Positions 36,432-45,745 of a stretch of 64,000 nt of DNA are shown in pieces. The DNA comes from Nostoc sp. 'Peltigera membranacea cyanobiont' N6 (GTDB lineage: Bacteria; Cyanobacteriota; Cyanobacteriia; Cyanobacteriales; Nostocaceae). The position numbers and the translations under genes were made by a program. The DNA is taken from contig NZ_CP026681.1 of the NCBI RefSeq assembly GCF_002949735.1, positions 3,100,001 through 3,164,000 on the forward strand, in the 5' to 3' direction. The notes beneath the pieces were generated by a model. It searched no databases. It saw nothing but the letters and a program-made list of their open reading frames with translations, and was not told the DNA's origin. The stretch's first letter is position 1; every line of letters starts with the position of its first letter.

Positions 36432-37766
36432 CTATCCCACTAGGAGATTTTCTTCAGGATAATGAATTCTGGTAGGGCGTGGATCTCCTAGTATTGCGGA
36501 CATCAGTAGTAAAACACCTACTCGTCCAATGTACATAGTCATAATTAAGATGAGCTTTGCTGTTGTAGTGATACTTCCTGTAATACCTGTAGAAAGTCCC
36601 ACGGTAGCGAAGGCTGATACGACTTCAAACAAAATTTGAATAAAATCTAATGTTGGATCTGTGAGGCTGATTAAGATAGTAGCTAAAATTACGGTTGTTA
36701 CCGAAGCTACCAATACACCGACAGCTTTCAAAATTAAAGATATTGCTATCTTGCGATCGTACAATAAGACTTCTTCTTTTCCCTGGAGAATCGTTTTAGT
36801 ACAACTGGTTAAGACTCTGAGAGTGGTTGTTTTCATTCCTCCTCCTGTACCACCTGGACTTGCACCAATAAACATTAGTGCGATCGTAATAAATAGACCA
36901 GCAGTGGTCATTTTACCAATATCGATGGTGTTAAAACCAGCAGTTCTGGGAGTAACTGATTGAAACCAAGCTAGTAGTATTTGATCGCGTAAATTTAGAT
37001 AACCAAATGTTTCTGGATTTCTGATCTCTATACAAAAAAAGGCAAATGTCCCTAGGATTAATAATATCAATGTTGTGCTAGTTGCAACTTTAAAATCTAA
37101 AGAAAACATTTGGTTTTGGATTTTTTTGAAAATGCGATCGCGCAACCAAAGGTACATTTCCAAAATTACCTGATAACCAATGCCCCCAAAGATAATTAAC
37201 ATTGTGATGGTAAAGACTACTAAGAAAGATGACTGATACCCAATTAAGTTATCTTTGAATAAACTAAAACCAGCATTATTCCAAGCATTGATACTATGAA
37301 AAATGGCTAACCAAAGTCCTTTACTCCATCCATACTCAGGAACAAAAGCTGGCAGAAGTAAGAATGTGCCTGTAATTTCAAAAATTAAAGTTGTGGCAAT
37401 AATTGAACGGATAACTTGGGTACTACCACTCATTCCCGGTCGGTCTAAAGCTTGTTGAATAGCTATTTTTTGCCGCATATCAAACCTCCGACCAATGAGC
37501 AAAATCAGAAATGTTGTAGTTGTCATGTAGCCCAACCCGCCAATCTGAGCTAATAATGCGATAAAAAATTGGCCCCAAAATGAAAAATAAGTACCAGGAT
37601 CAACTACTGATAAACCTGTGACACAAACTGCGGATGTAGAGGTGAATAGTGCTACAATTAGGTTATTCCATGCACCATTGCTAGTTGAAAAAGGCATCAT
37701 CAACAGGATAGTACCTACAGCGATGACAGCCAGAAATCCTAAACAAATTGTCCGAGCAACAGTCAT
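36432..37766 (-). CDS. ktrB: KtrB/TrkH-type potassium transporter subunit
   Basis: Membrane-embedded ion-translocating subunit of a Ktr K+ uptake system, with four repeated M1-P-M2 units. Selectivity-filter-like glycines are visible in STSAVCVTGLSVVD, NAWNNAGFSLF, VTPRTAGFNTID and SAFATVGLSTGIT. The expected hydrophobic segments run across the whole length, including the flexible middle region LMFIGASPGGTGGGMKTTTL. Length 444 fits the family. It precedes ktrA in the same orientation. The third cyanobacterial subunit (KtrE) is not nearby. Confidence 0.92.
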   Translation of the reverse strand: MTVARTICLGFLAVIAVGTILLMMPFSTSNGAWNNLIVALFTSTSAVCVTGLSVVDPGTYFSFWGQFFIALLAQIGGLGYMTTTTFLILLIGRRFDMRQKIAIQQALDRPGMSGSTQVIRSIIATTLIFEITGTFLLLPAFVPEYGWSKGLWLAIFHSINAWNNAGFSLFKDNLIGYQSSFLVVFTITMLIIFGGIGYQVILEMYLWLRDRIFKKIQNQMFSLDFKVATSTTLILLILGTFAFFCIEIRNPETFGYLNLRDQILLAWFQSVTPRTAGFNTIDIGKMTTAGLFITIALMFIGASPGGTGGGMKTTTLRVLTSCTKTILQGKEEVLLYDRKIAISLILKAVGVLVASVTTVILATILISLTDPTLDFIQILFEVVSAFATVGLSTGITGSITTTAKLILIMTMYIGRVGVLLLMSAILGDPRPTRIHYPEENLLVG

Positions 37767-38032
37767 AATTAATTCTTAATTAGTAATTCGTAGTTAAAAA
37801 AGTTAGATTTAATCTGGGTTTATATCTCTTGTATATGTATATTTGTTGGAGAGTTGGTATAATTTTGAGTAGAGAAGGTTTATTAAGGTAAAACTGAGAA
37901 ATTTTTCCAAGAATGATACATCATGGTTGACCTTCTCTACAAGCAAAAATACCCTTATTTAATTAAAAACATACATGGTAGCCTATCTGTATGTTTTTTT
38001 AAATTCGGCTTTGTCTTAACACTGCTTTTTTC

Positions 38033-38875
38033 ATGAGTGCAACACTTTACCAGCAAATTCAGCAATTTTACGATGCTTCGTCTAGTCTGTGGGAACAGAT
38101 ATGGGGCGAACACATGCACCACGGCTATTACGGCGCTGATGGTACGCAGAAAAAAGACCGCCGTCAGGCTCAAATTGATTTAATCGAAGAATTGCTCAAT
38201 TGGGCAGGGGTACAAGCAGCCGAAAATATCCTAGATGTGGGTTGTGGCATTGGCGGCAGTTCTTTATACCTCGCACAAAAGTTTAATGCTAAGGCTACAG
38301 GGATTACATTGAGTCCTGTGCAAGCCACCAGAGCCACGGAACGCGCGTTGGAGGCTAATTTAAGTCTGAGAACACAGTTCCAAGTCGCAAACGCTCAAGC
38401 AATGCCCTTTGCTGATGATTCTTTTGACTTAGTTTGGTCGCTGGAAAGTGGCGAACACATGCCAGATAAGAAGAAGTTTCTTCAGGAGTGCTATCGAGTA
38501 TTGAAGCCTGGTGGCAAGTTAATTATGGTGACTTGGTGTCATCGACCAATTGATCGATCGCCACTAACGGCGGATGAAGAAAAAGACTTGCAGGATATTT
38601 ATCGGGTGTATTGTTTGCCTTATGTGATTTCTTTGCCAGAGTATGAAGCGATCGCACATCAACTACCATTACATAATATTCGCACTGCTGATTGGTCAAC
38701 TGCTGTCGCCCCCTTTTGGAATGTGGTGATTGATTCGGCATTCACTCCCCAAGCGCTTTGGGGCTTACTAAATGCTGGTTGGACTACCATCCAAGGGGCA
38801 TTATCACTGGGATTAATGCGTCGCGGTTATCAGCGTGGGTTAATTCGGTTTGGCTTATTGTGCGGCAATAAGTAG
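38033..38875 (+). CDS. Tocopherol-type methyltransferase (gamma-tocopherol methyltransferase family)
   Basis: SAM-dependent methyltransferase of 280 residues with strong resemblance to the gamma-tocopherol/sterol-type branch. Motif I is ILDVGCGIGGSSLYLA, the motif II region is FADDSFDLVWSLESGEHMPDK, and the region YRVLKPGGKLIMVTWCHR is motif III. The N terminus (YDASSSLWEQIWGEHMHHGYY) is characteristic of the branch that methylates gamma- to alpha-tocopherol. It would act on membrane-associated chromanol or a related lipid. A different prenyl-quinol or small-molecule substrate cannot be ruled out. It appears to be a single-gene unit. Confidence 0.82.
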   Translation: MSATLYQQIQQFYDASSSLWEQIWGEHMHHGYYGADGTQKKDRRQAQIDLIEELLNWAGVQAAENILDVGCGIGGSSLYLAQKFNAKATGITLSPVQATRATERALEANLSLRTQFQVANAQAMPFADDSFDLVWSLESGEHMPDKKKFLQECYRVLKPGGKLIMVTWCHRPIDRSPLTADEEKDLQDIYRVYCLPYVISLPEYEAIAHQLPLHNIRTADWSTAVAPFWNVVIDSAFTPQALWGLLNAGWTTIQGALSLGLMRRGYQRGLIRFGLLCGNK

Positions 38876-39042
38876 AATTCCACTTCAGGAAAAAGATGTA
38901 ATCTAGGAGCATTGAAGTAGATGTTCTTAGATTGCATCATCGACTTTATAGGGGATTTGGAGCGATCGCAGCAAGTACCATCGGAGAGTTTAGCGATCGC
39001 AAAGTTTATAAAATTAAGTTTTTTCTTGTTAAATTTCAGCAA

Positions 39043-39825
39043 ATGCCACTCGAACTGCAAAACCTCACAGGCGGTTACACTACAGTCCCGATTATTCAAG
39101 ACATTAATCTCACACTGCAAACAGGAGAATGGTTAAGTTTAGTTGGTGCTAATGGTTCAGGTAAATCTACTTTACTCAAATTGCTGAGTCGTATTCTCTC
39201 CCCACAGCAGGGAACAGTGCTACTTGATGGCAAAGCAATTCACTCTCAACCCCCAAATCTAGTTGCACAAAAACTAGCATTCTTACCGCAACAACAAACG
39301 GTTCCCGTCGGCTTAACAGTACGACAATTAGTAAGTTTAGGACGCACGCCACATCAATCTTGGTGGCAGTGGGAATTAAACTCCCAAGATTGGGTTAAAG
39401 TGGAGGCTGCAATTAAAAAGACGCAACTAGAAAAATTGAGCGATCGCTTAGTTGAAGAACTTTCAGGTGGGGAAAGACAGCGTGCTTTTTTAGCTTTAGC
39501 ACTAGCGCAAGAACCAAAAGTTTTACTATTAGATGAACCTACAACTTTCTTAGATATAAACTATCAATTACAACTATTAGAACTACTGAAAAATCTGAAT
39601 CAACAGCAGGAATTAACTATTGTTACCGTTCTACACGAACTGAATCTAGCGGCACGATATAGTTCTCGCATTGCTTTATTAAAACAAGGTCATCTTTGGG
39701 AAGTTGGTAAACCTGAAGAAGTTCTGACACCAAGTGCGATCGCCCAAGTCTTTGGTGTGGAATCCGTGATTATTCAAACACCTGTTGGTTTACAAGTTTG
39801 TGCTATTTCTGCTGTGTCAGCATAA
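39043..39825 (+). CDS. Iron-siderophore/cobalamin-type ABC transporter ATPase
   Basis: ATP-binding subunit of the FecE/FhuC/BtuD class. Walker A is LVGANGSGKSTLLKLL, Q-loop LAFLPQQQ, signature LSGGERQRAFLALALAQEP, Walker B VLLLDEPTTFLD and H-loop VLHELNLAARYS. At 260 residues it is typical. ATG 39043 (MPLELQNLTGGY) is chosen; the frame extends upstream to 38932, but the extra 37 residues do not fit the family. Partner permease and binding-protein genes are absent nearby. The likely substrate is ferric siderophore or cobalamin, by family only. Confidence 0.9.
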   Translation: MPLELQNLTGGYTTVPIIQDINLTLQTGEWLSLVGANGSGKSTLLKLLSRILSPQQGTVLLDGKAIHSQPPNLVAQKLAFLPQQQTVPVGLTVRQLVSLGRTPHQSWWQWELNSQDWVKVEAAIKKTQLEKLSDRLVEELSGGERQRAFLALALAQEPKVLLLDEPTTFLDINYQLQLLELLKNLNQQQELTIVTVLHELNLAARYSSRIALLKQGHLWEVGKPEEVLTPSAIAQVFGVESVIIQTPVGLQVCAISAVSA

Positions 39826-39871
39826 CTCAATAACTTTTATGACTAGAGTTTGACACCTTTTTACTGCTTCT

Positions 39872-40015
39872 ATGCAAGTCAGCCAAATTTACCCACTCCA
39901 GCCTGATGTAGTGCTGATGGATGTTGGAATGCTGCATCACAGATAGAATTGTAGCTACACAAGAAATTAAGAAGGTTCTAGATAGCACAACTCTTTACTT
40001 AGTTCGTGAGTCAGG
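39872..40015 (+). pseudogene. Frameshifted fragment of a response-regulator receiver domain
   Basis: The frame from ATG 39872 reads MQVSQIYPLQPDVVLMDVGM and then hits a stop; LQPDVVLMD-x-GMP is the phospho-acceptor region of NarL-type receivers. In another frame the sequence continues DRIVATQEIKKVLDSTTLYLV, matching the next part of the same domain. So a ~45-codon receiver fragment with at least one frameshift lies here, just before the GNAT gene. Confidence 0.65.
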
Positions 40016-40021
40016 CAAATC

Positions 40022-40861
40022 ATGCAACTACATCGATTCGACAACATTCAGGAATTCTGGCACTGCACTCAGGCTTACTTACTCCAGCATCAGGTAGAAA
40101 ATAATGTTTTGCTCAGTGTTTCGCATACCTTGTTACATAACCCAGAACGTTATGTGGGTAAGCCTTATTTAGCAATTGTCCAAACAAGTGGCGAGATTCT
40201 GGCTGTTGCCATCCGCACCCCACCCCAAAAATTGATCCTATCCAAAGCCCAGAATATGGATGCTTTGCGGTTGATTGCTCAAGATTTGCATCAAGAGCAA
40301 CTGCCAGGAAGCATGGGACTGGCTCAAGAGGTAGAAATATTCTCGCAGACTTGGCAAACGCTGACAGGACAATTCTATCAACAGTCGGTGTTAATGAAAA
40401 TTTACCAATTAACGGCAGTGCAAAGAGTCTCAAAGGCCAGAGGATATCTTAGACTGGCAACTGAAGGCGATCGCTCTCTTTTGATCGAGTGGCTTTCTGC
40501 ATTTTTTTCTGAGATAGATGAGGCGGTGAGCCAAGATGTCCAACACCAAGTAGATAATCGCTTGAAACAGCAGAATACTTATTTTTGGGTTGATAGCACT
40601 CCAGTTTCAGTTGCGTCTTGTAAACAAGTGTTACCTACAATTGGTCGGATCAATTTAGCTTATACACCACCAGAGTATCGTCGCAAAGGATATGCCACTG
40701 CCTGTGTCGCAGCGTTAAGCCAAAAACTGCTAGACCAGGGATGCCGCGATTGTTTCCTCATAGCAGATTTAGCCAATCCCACAGCCAATCATATTTATCA
40801 AGCGATTGGGTATCGCCCCATTTGCGATTGGCACGAATACTCATTCACCTCGAATGAGTAA
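40022..40861 (+). CDS. GNAT-family N-acetyltransferase
   Basis: A 279-residue protein with an N-terminal GNAT-like half and a C-terminal catalytic GNAT domain at about 140-275. The acetyl-CoA pyrophosphate loop is seen as YTPPEYRRKGYATACVAALSQKLLDQG (R/Q-x-x-G-x-G/A). The domain order matches predicted acetyltransferases with duplicated halves, where the N-terminal half no longer has the CoA motif. The substrate is unknown. It starts at ATG 40022 after a receiver-domain relic and has no obvious partner. Confidence 0.82.
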   Translation: MQLHRFDNIQEFWHCTQAYLLQHQVENNVLLSVSHTLLHNPERYVGKPYLAIVQTSGEILAVAIRTPPQKLILSKAQNMDALRLIAQDLHQEQLPGSMGLAQEVEIFSQTWQTLTGQFYQQSVLMKIYQLTAVQRVSKARGYLRLATEGDRSLLIEWLSAFFSEIDEAVSQDVQHQVDNRLKQQNTYFWVDSTPVSVASCKQVLPTIGRINLAYTPPEYRRKGYATACVAALSQKLLDQGCRDCFLIADLANPTANHIYQAIGYRPICDWHEYSFTSNE

Positions 40862-41028
40862 GCATAGTAAAGCGATTGCTCCAATTAAATTACTTTCTAT
40901 AGCAGCTTATGTAAACTGCGATCGCACCTCCATCCCCTAAAACACCGATTCATTAATGGGGAAACTAGACCAAAATTTTTCGTTATTAAAATTTCCTAAA
41001 AAAAACTATTAATGCTTACTAAGCAGTA

Positions 41029-41472
41029 TTAACATTTTAATGCTTCTACTATTTGAGCAAAAGCAACTTCTATATATGTATACAATTCTTGCTCATCTAA
41101 TACGCCTTTAAATGCTTCATACCTTTCTGGAGTAACGACTATTCTAACTGGTTGCCCCAATCCTCTTATTTTTTGAGGATAAACATCAAGATCATCACCC
41201 CATTGATAATCTAAGCTTCTAAAGTCAACAACTAATCCACTGATTTGATGTGGGAAATTTAGCTCACAAAACTCATTAATCCTCCATTTAATAAAAAGTC
41301 CATCATCACTGCCAGCCGAGCCATATAAGTACTTACCACTAAATACAATTAAACCTGCTAATTTTTTTGTTTTGGGTATTTCCCATATATAATAATTACA
41401 CTCTAATTTACTTATATTAAGAGTAACCTCTGTTAACTTTGGAGAGTATTTATTGGGCTTTGATAGTGACAT
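41029..41472 (-). CDS. Hypothetical protein
   Basis: A 147-residue soluble protein, AT-rich at the DNA level. It has alternating hydrophobic strands (AGLIVFSGKYLYGSAG, ISGLVVDFRSLDYQWGDDL, GQPVRIVVTPERYEAFKGVL) and a C-terminal helix (YTYIEVAFAQIVEALKC). The conserved-looking WGDDLDVYP and RSLDYQWGDD parts could bind metal or another protein. No family is recognised. It lies beside the IS630 element and could be an accessory or immunity-type gene, but this is a guess from context. Confidence 0.6.
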   Translation of the reverse strand: MSLSKPNKYSPKLTEVTLNISKLECNYYIWEIPKTKKLAGLIVFSGKYLYGSAGSDDGLFIKWRINEFCELNFPHQISGLVVDFRSLDYQWGDDLDVYPQKIRGLGQPVRIVVTPERYEAFKGVLDEQELYTYIEVAFAQIVEALKC

Positions 41473-41526
41473 ATCATATCTTGACTAAAGTTGTTTATAT
41501 TTACACGTACAAATGCTATAGGACTC

Positions 41527-42072
41527 CTATTTGATTTTTGAAAAAACTCCGTACATCTGAAGAGTGGGGAAATCAAAGGTAGTGTGTCGAATAAACCACT
41601 CAAACATCCACTTCAAATGCGAGAATTTTGGGATCAAGGCACAGAAACGTCGAACCCATGTTTTAGCTTGCAACCAAATATCCTCGATAGGGTTTTGTTC
41701 TGGACAATTAGGAGCAAAGCGAACGCAGTGTATTTTCCATTGCTCGGCTGGTAGACCAAGATTTACCTCATCTAAGAAGCCTCGAACTTCGTTGGAACGG
41801 TGATAACTAGCGCCATCCCACAAAATTAGCAATCGCTGGTTGGGGGAGTGAGCTAGCAAATACTGTAGGTAATCAATAGTATTTTTAGAATTTCCGCTAT
41901 CGTAGGCTTTTAGTAGCAATTCTCGTTCGAGATAGTCAACTGCTCCATAGTATGTCTGTTTATCTCGTTCGTTCACAACTGGAACTGCTATTTCTTGGTC
42001 AGTTTTCCCCCAAACATATCCACTTAAATCTCCCCATAGCAAATGGCATTCATCAAGCAGCAACACTCTCAA
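41527..42072 (-). CDS. IS630 transposase, C-terminal DDE part (ORF B)
   Basis: Catalytic half of the transposase, 181 residues from TTG 42072. The DDE triad is visible: first Asp in LLLDECHLLWGD, second in LLILWDGASYHRS, and Glu in CPEQNPIEDIWLQAK, with family spacing. The frame is open upstream to the A9 run at 42124-42132, where a -1 slip from ORF A would join it, reading KEIATLLANHREEIETGLLRVLLLDE. So the active enzyme is probably a 360-residue fusion and not this separate product. Confidence 0.88.
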   Translation of the reverse strand: MRVLLLDECHLLWGDLSGYVWGKTDQEIAVPVVNERDKQTYYGAVDYLERELLLKAYDSGNSKNTIDYLQYLLAHSPNQRLLILWDGASYHRSNEVRGFLDEVNLGLPAEQWKIHCVRFAPNCPEQNPIEDIWLQAKTWVRRFCALIPKFSHLKWMFEWFIRHTTFDFPTLQMYGVFSKIK

Positions 42073-42608
42073 TAAGCCTGTTTCAATTTCCTCTCGGTGG
42101 TTTGCCAGCAGTGTTGCAATCTCTTTTTTTTTGCTGCGACAGCATTCTCGTCGGCTTTGGGATTTAATTTTGTGGTTTTCTTCCAGCTAATTCCTGCTGC
42201 ATCAAACAGGTCGTAGTAACTTTGCTTTGATTCATAAATTACGTCGTACTCAAAAGCTAATTTGTACTCTAGTTCACCTAGCTCCCAGCAGTTTTTAGTT
42301 TGCAGCCAACTCAATACTTCTTCTTGCTGTTGAGTACTCAGGTAGCTCTTTCTCCCTTTGTAGTTCAAGCACAGTCCATTAATTCCATCTTCCTCATAGG
42401 CTTGTTTCCAGCCTGTTATCGAGCCTAGAGACACATCTAAAATAGCTTGGATTTCTTCGTACAAGTAATCTTGGTAAACCAATTTGACTGCCAAAGCTTT
42501 TCTTGCCTCACGGGCATCACGACAAGCTGCTATAAAATCTTGTAACTCAGCGATCGCAGTTGCCACTCCTCCAGGTAGTGTTGCCGTTTGTAGATGCTGA
42601 TTTATCAT
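42069..42608 (-). CDS. IS630 transposase, N-terminal DNA-binding part (ORF A)
   Basis: A 179-residue helix-turn-helix protein that would recognise the element ends. Seen: two winged/paired-type HTH units (ALAVKLVYQDYLYEEIQAIL, VSLGSITGWKQAYEEDGING; then the second unit around SYLSTQQQEEVLSWLQ and ESKQSYYDLFDAAGISWKK). It ends in LNPKADENAVAAKKK followed by a zero-frame tail to TGA at 42069. ORF B begins at the overlapping TTGA. The A9 stretch coding for KKK is a typical -1 slippery site. Confidence 0.88.
   Translation of the reverse strand: MINQHLQTATLPGGVATAIAELQDFIAACRDAREARKALAVKLVYQDYLYEEIQAILDVSLGSITGWKQAYEEDGINGLCLNYKGRKSYLSTQQQEEVLSWLQTKNCWELGELEYKLAFEYDVIYESKQSYYDLFDAAGISWKKTTKLNPKADENAVAAKKKRLQHCWQTTERKLKQAY
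42124..42132 (-). other. A9 slippery run, candidate programmed -1 frameshift site
   Basis: Nine A residues on the transcript strand (read as the AAA AAA AAG codons after GCA). Slipping back one base gives an uninterrupted frame into the DDE half of the transposase. Confidence 0.75.
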
Positions 42609-42680
42609 TGTCTGCTCTTACACTTGTAAACTCTTGCGTATTATCTCGTAATCTTTTTCAAAAATCAAATAGGAATCCTA

Positions 42681-42832
42681 TATAGGAATCATATTTGATT
42701 TTTGAACAAAATTAGGTATTGTAGGGTGTGTTAGAACGCAGTTCGTAACGCACCAAACCCTTGATGATGGTGCGTTACGCTGTCGCTAACACACCCTACG
42801 TATCTTTTCATAAATCAAATACTAGTCCTATA
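42681..42832. mobile_element. MITE with IS630-like ends, abutting the IS630 copy
   Basis: A 152-bp noncoding element. The left end (TATAGGAATCATATTTGATT from 42681) and the right end (reverse complement TATAGGACTAGTATTTGATT) resemble the neighbouring IS630 ends. Inside is a long hairpin with perfect 14-bp outer arms (42721-42734 and 42786-42799) and further pairing around TAACGCACCA/TGGTGCGTTA. It shares the TA junction with the IS630 right end. Confidence 0.75.
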
Positions 42833-42943
42833 GCCAATCAGTTTTTGCCTCACTATACATTGATCTAAACACCTGTATAGCCCATCCTTTTACAGAATAA
42901 TGGGCTATCCAAGTGGGAAATATCGAGAAGACTCAACCTCATC

Positions 42944-43606
42944 CTAAGACTTCGTTTCTTGTGTCTGTGCGTCGATAATTACACTCCAGTCATCATTTGT
43001 CACAGCAGCTTCAAGCTGACGCTGACGTTCGGCTATACTCGCATCTATTGTTTCTAACTCTTTAGAGAGGCTTGTATCAGCCATTGCTTTCCGCAGTTTT
43101 AGCTTTTTCTCCTCATAAGCTTGACGTTCCACCTCCGACATTACCGCCTTTGCAGCTTCCCCTACCGTACTAGCCCACATTTCGCTATCGGTTGCATTAC
43201 CAGGTGGTGTGGTTTCGAGTTCTGCTATCCACGCATCTCGCAAATCTTCCATATCTTGACGCTTGGGAAACTTGAATGCTTGCACGCGCACAAAAGCGCA
43301 CTTTTGCTGACCATTTTGGGTGACATGACTATTTAGCGAAAGCAACACATTCCGAGAATAGCCAATATACTGCACGCAGCGTTCTACATCTAATACTGCG
43401 TAAACACCTGCAATTTTAGCGTTCTGAGCAGATGCACTCCAAGCTTCAAGGTCAATGATTTCAGTACCATTGTTTGCCAGTTCAGGGGTTATACTCACCT
43501 CAGTGGCGGTGTGTTCGTCGTCGGAACTATACAAAAATTCATGTAGCCCACGGTGGTTTATGGGGACATTTTGATGTTCAATTGGCGGGTTGTGCTGAGT
43601 TTCCAT
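42944..43606 (-). CDS. GIY-YIG nuclease domain protein
   Basis: A 220-residue protein with a GIY-YIG-type domain at about residues 62-135. The motif pair appears as GVYAVLD and QYIGYSRN, followed by the conserved region LRDAWIAELETTPPGN. The C-terminal ~70 residues are charged and helical, a likely coiled coil (YEEKKLKLRKAMADTSL, IDASIAERQRQLEAA). The domain alone suggests a single-strand-cutting nuclease, but similar cyanobacterial proteins are uncharacterised. It is next to the MITE/IS630 cluster, and its start is ATG 43606. Confidence 0.8.
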   Translation of the reverse strand: METQHNPPIEHQNVPINHRGLHEFLYSSDDEHTATEVSITPELANNGTEIIDLEAWSASAQNAKIAGVYAVLDVERCVQYIGYSRNVLLSLNSHVTQNGQQKCAFVRVQAFKFPKRQDMEDLRDAWIAELETTPPGNATDSEMWASTVGEAAKAVMSEVERQAYEEKKLKLRKAMADTSLSKELETIDASIAERQRQLEAAVTNDDWSVIIDAQTQETKS

Positions 43607-43728
43607 CGTCGTTTATCTCTGAGTTATGACAGCAGATTGCAAATATATGCCTTTAGAATATTGAAGCTTAAATCTACTCACATCCCCAAATTATTGCTGA
43701 CAAAGGGAAAACAACTATTAGACCTTAT

Positions 43729-44658
43729 ATGAATCAATTGACACCTAAAAATTGGATATTCATCAAACAGCGCCTTACCCCTTATTTATTTTTACTACCC
43801 GCCTTAGTTCTTTTGGGGTTGACTGTCTTTTTGCCCGCACTGCAAGCGTTTTACCTCAGCTTTACTAGCTATGAAGATATTGCCCAGCCGCCACAATGGA
43901 TCGGTTTCGCCAACTTTTTCAAGCTTTGGAAGGATGCAGTTTTTTGGAAAACCTTGGAAAACACGTTTTTATATCTTGTGGGTGTAGTCCCAATTTTGGT
44001 AATTGCTCCCTTAGTGCTGGCAATTTTGGTAAATCAAAAACTGCGGGGGATGAATTGGTTTAGGGCAGCTTACTACACCCCAGTGGTAATTTCAATGGTG
44101 GTTGCAGGAATAGCTTGGAAATGGCTGTATGCAGAAAACGGATTACTCAATCAGTTACTAAAAGCTTTGGGGCTTTTTCCAGAAGGTATTCCTTGGTTAA
44201 CTAGCCCAGCAAAAATTTTTGGTATTGTACCAATTTCTCTTGCCAGCGTCATGGCTGTCACCGTATGGAAAGGACTAGGCTACTACATGGTAATTTATTT
44301 AGCGGGGTTGCAATCAATTCCTGCTGATGTGTATGAAGCCGCAGCTATTGATGGATCTGATGGTATCAATAAACATTGGGATATTACCATACCTTTGATG
44401 AAGCCATATTTAGCATTAGTAGCAGTGATTTCGGCTATTTCTGCCACCAAAGTTTTTGAAGAAGTATACATTATGACCCAAGGAGGGCCACTCAGCAGTT
44501 CTAAAACGATTGTTTATTATCTATACGAGCAAGCTTTTGGTAACTTGGAAATTAGCTATGCTTGTACAATTGGGCTAGTGCTATTTTTGATAATTTTAGG
44601 ATTATCAATTTTGCGATTAGCTATTAATCAGCAAGGGGACGATAATATCACCATCTGA
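43729..44658 (+). CDS. Carbohydrate ABC transporter permease (CUT1, MalF/UgpA type)
   Basis: Inner-membrane permease of 309 residues for sugar import. Six hydrophobic spans are visible, starting with LTPYLFLLPALVLLGLTVFLPALQ. The ATPase-docking EAA motif is YEAAAIDGSDGINKHWDITIPLMKP, close to the consensus EAAxxDGA-8-I-P-x-x-x-P. The family usually has a second permease, a binding protein and an MsmX-type ATPase; none is adjacent, so the system is split across the genome. Possible substrates are glycerol-phosphate, glucosylglycerol or disaccharides. Confidence 0.9.
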   Translation: MNQLTPKNWIFIKQRLTPYLFLLPALVLLGLTVFLPALQAFYLSFTSYEDIAQPPQWIGFANFFKLWKDAVFWKTLENTFLYLVGVVPILVIAPLVLAILVNQKLRGMNWFRAAYYTPVVISMVVAGIAWKWLYAENGLLNQLLKALGLFPEGIPWLTSPAKIFGIVPISLASVMAVTVWKGLGYYMVIYLAGLQSIPADVYEAAAIDGSDGINKHWDITIPLMKPYLALVAVISAISATKVFEEVYIMTQGGPLSSSKTIVYYLYEQAFGNLEISYACTIGLVLFLIILGLSILRLAINQQGDDNITI

Positions 44659-44743
44659 TAGTTGCCCCGGAATGGTTACTATTTGCAAAAAGAAGGCGGG
44701 GGGATCTTAACCGAACTGGATTGTCCCCACTCGCTATCTCAAA

Positions 44744-45448
44744 TTATTTTTCCCTATACCCACCAGCATAGTCAATTACACAAATTGTTCTATATGATTT
44801 GTGAGTTCCATAAGCAACGCCAGATACTTTAAAAGCGCCGTTAAAAATATTTTTTCTATGACCGCGATCGCGCACGCCATCATCAATAATTAATTGCATG
44901 ACGATATCTTGGGCAGTGTTTGGCCCATAACTGATATTTTCGCCTGCGGTTGTTTCCCATCTACCATAGCGGTTGATGCGATTAAAGGGGTTGCTACCAT
45001 CGCTACCATCATGACCTATAGCACCTTTTGGGCCTTGGTCTTTAACATGGTCTTTTGCTCCTAAAGACATCCCTTTCGAGGCACTCAAGGCTCCTACAGG
45101 ACGTGCAGATTTCAGGAATGCGATCGCTTCATCGACTGCTTTGACTCCTTCTTGAGTTCGTAAATAGGTATTATTAGCAATTTTGACTCGATTCCCCTCA
45201 AAGCGTTTCCTATAGTTTTCTATAATCGGAAGGTATGCTTTGGGATTTGTTCGTACCTTATTTGTTTCAACAATTACCTGTTGTTCAAGTGGTGAAAGGT
45301 AACTCGCTTTTGCTAATAAAATTGGACTGGTTGGTTCAACTACTGCTGGATTAGAGTTTGCTACAGATGGGCTAGATTGAAACAGTTGATTTGAACAGCC
45401 GAATATCAGGGTAGCTGGCAAAAATACCCAAAATTTTATGCGACGCAT
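44744..45448 (-). CDS. CAP/SCP-domain lipoprotein
   Basis: A 234-residue exported protein. The start carries a lipoprotein-type signal ([19 protein letters not shown]; lipobox-like LIFG/C). After a low-complexity linker the CAP (cysteine-rich secretory protein/SCP) domain runs from about residue 55: [41 protein letters not shown], and [46 protein letters not shown]. The histidines of the CAP cavity (GHDG, GHRKNI) are present. Bacterial CAP proteins have unclear roles, possibly lipid or ligand binding at the cell surface. Confidence 0.88.
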   Translation of the reverse strand: MRRIKFWVFLPATLIFGCSNQLFQSSPSVANSNPAVVEPTSPILLAKASYLSPLEQQVIVETNKVRTNPKAYLPIIENYRKRFEGNRVKIANNTYLRTQEGVKAVDEAIAFLKSARPVGALSASKGMSLGAKDHVKDQGPKGAIGHDGSDGSNPFNRINRYGRWETTAGENISYGPNTAQDIVMQLIIDDGVRDRGHRKNIFNGAFKVSGVAYGTHKSYRTICVIDYAGGYREK

Positions 45449-45745
45449 CCATTACCTCACAATTTTTCTATGGATTAATTTAGTGAATTAGAAGAAATAA
45501 GAATTTTCAACGCACAGATAAGTCTGTATGCGCTTCTTTATTCAGAATTCAAGAAGCGAGACACCAGAACTTTTATGAGTTCCGTAAAAAGAACGGAAAT
45601 GAGTTGATTAAGAGTATAGATAAAGCTGCGATTGCCTTTGTTCCTAAAGAGTTACAAATCTATCACTTGATACCTGTTGTAACCTTGATAACACTAAAAC
45701 TAACTAACAAACAAAATCTTCATTTTCTAATGCCTGGTTTCAAAT

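Larger units (their letters stand above)
41517..42682 (-). mobile_element. IS630-family insertion sequence
   Basis: A complete-looking element of about 1.16 kb. The terminal inverted repeats (41517-41545 and 42654-42682) match at 28 of 29 positions; both read TATAGGA(C/T)TCCTATTTGATTTTTGAAAAA inward. TA dinucleotides flank the ends, as expected for IS630/Tc1-mariner elements that duplicate TA. It contains two overlapping frames that a -1 frameshift would fuse. Confidence 0.9.

Noticed and set aside
38932..39042. 37-residue N-terminal extension of the ABC ATPase
   Set aside because: The added residues do not match the family, and ATG 39043 begins exactly at the conserved fold.
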